The notes beneath the pieces are model-generated. The model was not told the DNA's origin. It saw nothing but the letters and a program-made list of their open reading frames with translations, and made no database searches. Positions 62,228 to 64,000 of a DNA stretch of 64,000 nucleotides are shown here, piece after piece. The DNA comes from Halichondria panicea (taxonomy: Eukaryota > Porifera > Demospongiae > Suberitida > Halichondriidae). Numbering within the stretch: position 1 is the stretch's first letter; each line of letters begins with the position of its first letter. Location: NCBI RefSeq assembly GCF_963675165.1, contig NC_087379.1:3166201-3230200 (forward strand). The letters run 5' to 3'. The translations under genes were made by a program, and so were the position numbers.

Positions 62228-63654
62228 TCAATCTCCAGACAGTAGGTTTGAGAGTGACTTCTTTCTCGATCGAGACCCTGGGTCTTGTTTTGGCTCCACC
62301 TCCACAGAGCGGGTGTAGCCCTGTTCCTCATCAAACTCTCTGCTAGACTCGAGCTGATTGTCCAAATACACCAATACCTGTAGCAGTGGAGCAAAATATG
62401 AAGATGAACACTAAACGATTATCCTGCTATCCCATTCAATGATATCTACTTTAATGCAGACTAGAATCTATCATGGACTGTGCAAACGATCGAAGGGATG
62501 GTCAAGCCTAACACAGAACGATGCAGATGCAAGGGCACCAGCTATAGAGGTGTGTGTATACTAACATACCGATCCATCGGCTGGTATGCTATACTTCGGG
62601 TTTTGGAATCGCGTTACTTCCTCTATCACCGAAGCCAGCTGCAAGAGGTATAATAATATTGCAATTAAATTGCTACAAAAAGTCATGTATGAGCAACAAT
62701 AATTTTAATGTGTAAACTAGTGCTCACTAAAAGTATATATGTCACTGATTTGGTTACTAGTTAGCTGAAGCGAGTTAAACTTTATAGTAATACAACATCA
62801 TTATTGTTCTTGGCACGGTGAGGATCACCATTCTGCTAACCTTGGTGAGTTTCAGAAAGTTGACATGCTCTGGTGGGTTCTTGACAAAGGTTGACATACC
62901 GACTTCAATAGAGACCAGGAGGTTCAAATAGGGACCAATGTAGGGGATACTCGGAGAAGGGGAGCTGTAGTTTTGTACGTGAGAGAGTAATTCAAAGGTG
63001 TGCTTAAAATTGCTACAAAGGCTGTTTCTGAGAAACAAGTCCTCGGACAACGTATTATCGAAATGATATGATTTGTGTTCATTATTATATAAAGCTTACG
63101 TAACTCAAGACTTAAAGGAGTACATTACTAAACAATTCACAATTTGGCACACCTTTTCTGCCTGAGACGGTAGACCTTTGACCCTCCATCCACACTGGTG
63201 AGTGCTCTCAGCTCCTCGAACGTGTCACGTACCTGCATGTGTCAGAATAATATAACCATTCATTTTTTAGTATAATTCTTGCCAGAATCAATAAATAATT
63301 GGCAAGGTTTTGCTCATTCTATGGCATGCTAAATGCATGGTCCTACATAAATATTATGCTCACAAGGTCCTATTACATTCAGCTGCATTTATCTTTACGT
63401 GCTTACTGTGTAGGGAACTGCTCAGTACGTAGCTTAATTAGTTCTATTTCTCTCACATTGTGTGGCAAGTGGTCCCAGGTCTTCTTGAGTCTCTGTATAG
63501 AGGAGGAGCTGAGGGCACTGGTGATCTGGAACACAGTCACGAAGTTGCCTAACTCCAGACAGTGTTTGGTCACCTCTATCAAGTGCTGAACGATCGCACA
63601 CCTCTTACGAGGAGTTACCGGAGAGAGAACTTCCTTTGTCAGCCATAGAGTCAC
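62228..63654 (-). CDS. RasGEF (CDC25-homology) protein, C-terminal part
   Basis: Five exons on the minus strand (63654-63457, 63232-63153, 62964-62841, 62638-62570, 62377-62228) encode the last 206 residues. The 5' part lies beyond the right edge. RasGEF domains catalyse GDP release from Ras-family GTPases. Seen here: KRCAIVQHLIEVTKHCLEL then NFVTVFQITSALSSSSIQRL (helical core with the conserved CL.L.N), LKKTWDHL, FEELRAL, SIPYIGPYLNLLVSIE (the PYLG.YL..L.fIE motif) and VNFLKLTK. FQNPKYSIPADGSVLVYLDN then gives the catalytic hairpin end, and EVEPK closes the domain as in RasGRF-type proteins. A short basic Ser-rich tail ends SNLLSGD. Which subfamily it belongs to depends on the missing N-terminal domains. 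Confidence 0.88.
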
Positions 63655-63741
63655 CTGGGGGAAGAGCAATTACACTGCTTATACGTAGTGACCATAATTA
63701 CGGACAAACTTGGTATGCCAAATTAGTATCCTCAACTATTG

Positions 63742-63958
63742 TAATGAAAGCACCGCGGGTGCTGATGCCTCGGTGTAAGTGCCAAAGCTTTAGAGCAATG
63801 AAGCTACAGTACTATAGCAGATTACATGCAGTGGACTCTCGCTATTCCGGCTCTCTGAAGTACGGCCACCTCGATATACCAACCATTTGGTTTGGCACCG
63901 ATTGCTAGCTAGATGTTACTGCACAAAACTCGCCCTGATATGTGGCCACTCGCTATTC
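63742..63958. repeat. Two adjacent dispersed repeats in the RasGEF intron
   Basis: 63742-63812 repeats the 44300-44400 block (GAAAGCACCGCGGGTGCTGATGCCTC). 63829-63958 is the inverted relative of 56447-56573, opening GTGGACTCTCGCTATTCCGG. Neither has a coding frame of recognised function. From 63655 to the edge no exon is seen. Confidence 0.65.
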
Positions 63959-64000
63959 CGTATACTGGCCAGTACTGGCTGTCCCAAATGTAGGTTTTTA

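Overview
This is nuclear DNA of an animal, most likely a sponge (Porifera, probably a demosponge). Every confident gene is split by many small GT-AG introns. The gene set is metazoan: a Dispatched-like transporter, GPR157-like receptors, XRN1, a copper ATPase, DNAJC16, SPCS1, a sushi-domain membrane protein and a RasGEF. The intergenic DNA and introns are full of short terminal-inverted-repeat elements. A kinase fused to a kelch propeller and the compact genome fit a sponge, but that assignment is inference. Exon models were built by hand: open frames were joined at consensus splice sites, and phases were checked across every junction. No transcript data were available.

Layout. 1-1466 has no recognisable gene. 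1467-7479 (minus) is a complete Dispatched-like RND/sterol-sensing-domain protein with a tRNA-Glu(CTC) in one intron on the same strand. 7627-17869 is a cluster of four GPR157-like seven-helix receptors (one minus, three plus) plus a broken fifth copy. 17870-20819 is gene-free and repeat-rich. 20820-37190 (plus) is a 29-exon XRN1 5'-3' exoribonuclease; its intron 14 holds a complete two-exon kinase/coiled-coil/kelch gene on the opposite strand (27480-30074). 37795-53086 (plus) is an 18-exon ATP7-type copper ATPase, with a long intron 3 and other introns full of transposon remnants. 53457-58129 (minus) is DNAJC16, divergent from SPCS1 at 58338-59970 (plus). 60128-61700 (plus) is a small sushi-domain type I membrane protein. 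62228-63654 (minus) is the C-terminal part of a RasGEF gene that continues past the right edge.

How they fit together. Apart from the receptor cluster, neighbours are mostly unrelated housekeeping or signalling genes. DNAJC16 and SPCS1 are both endoplasmic-reticulum proteins and their start codons are only 208 bp apart, which suggests a shared promoter. The receptor cluster looks like recent tandem duplication: the third and fourth receptors have exons of identical length and very similar sequence, while their introns have diverged. No prokaryotic features (operons, CRISPR, riboswitches) are present.
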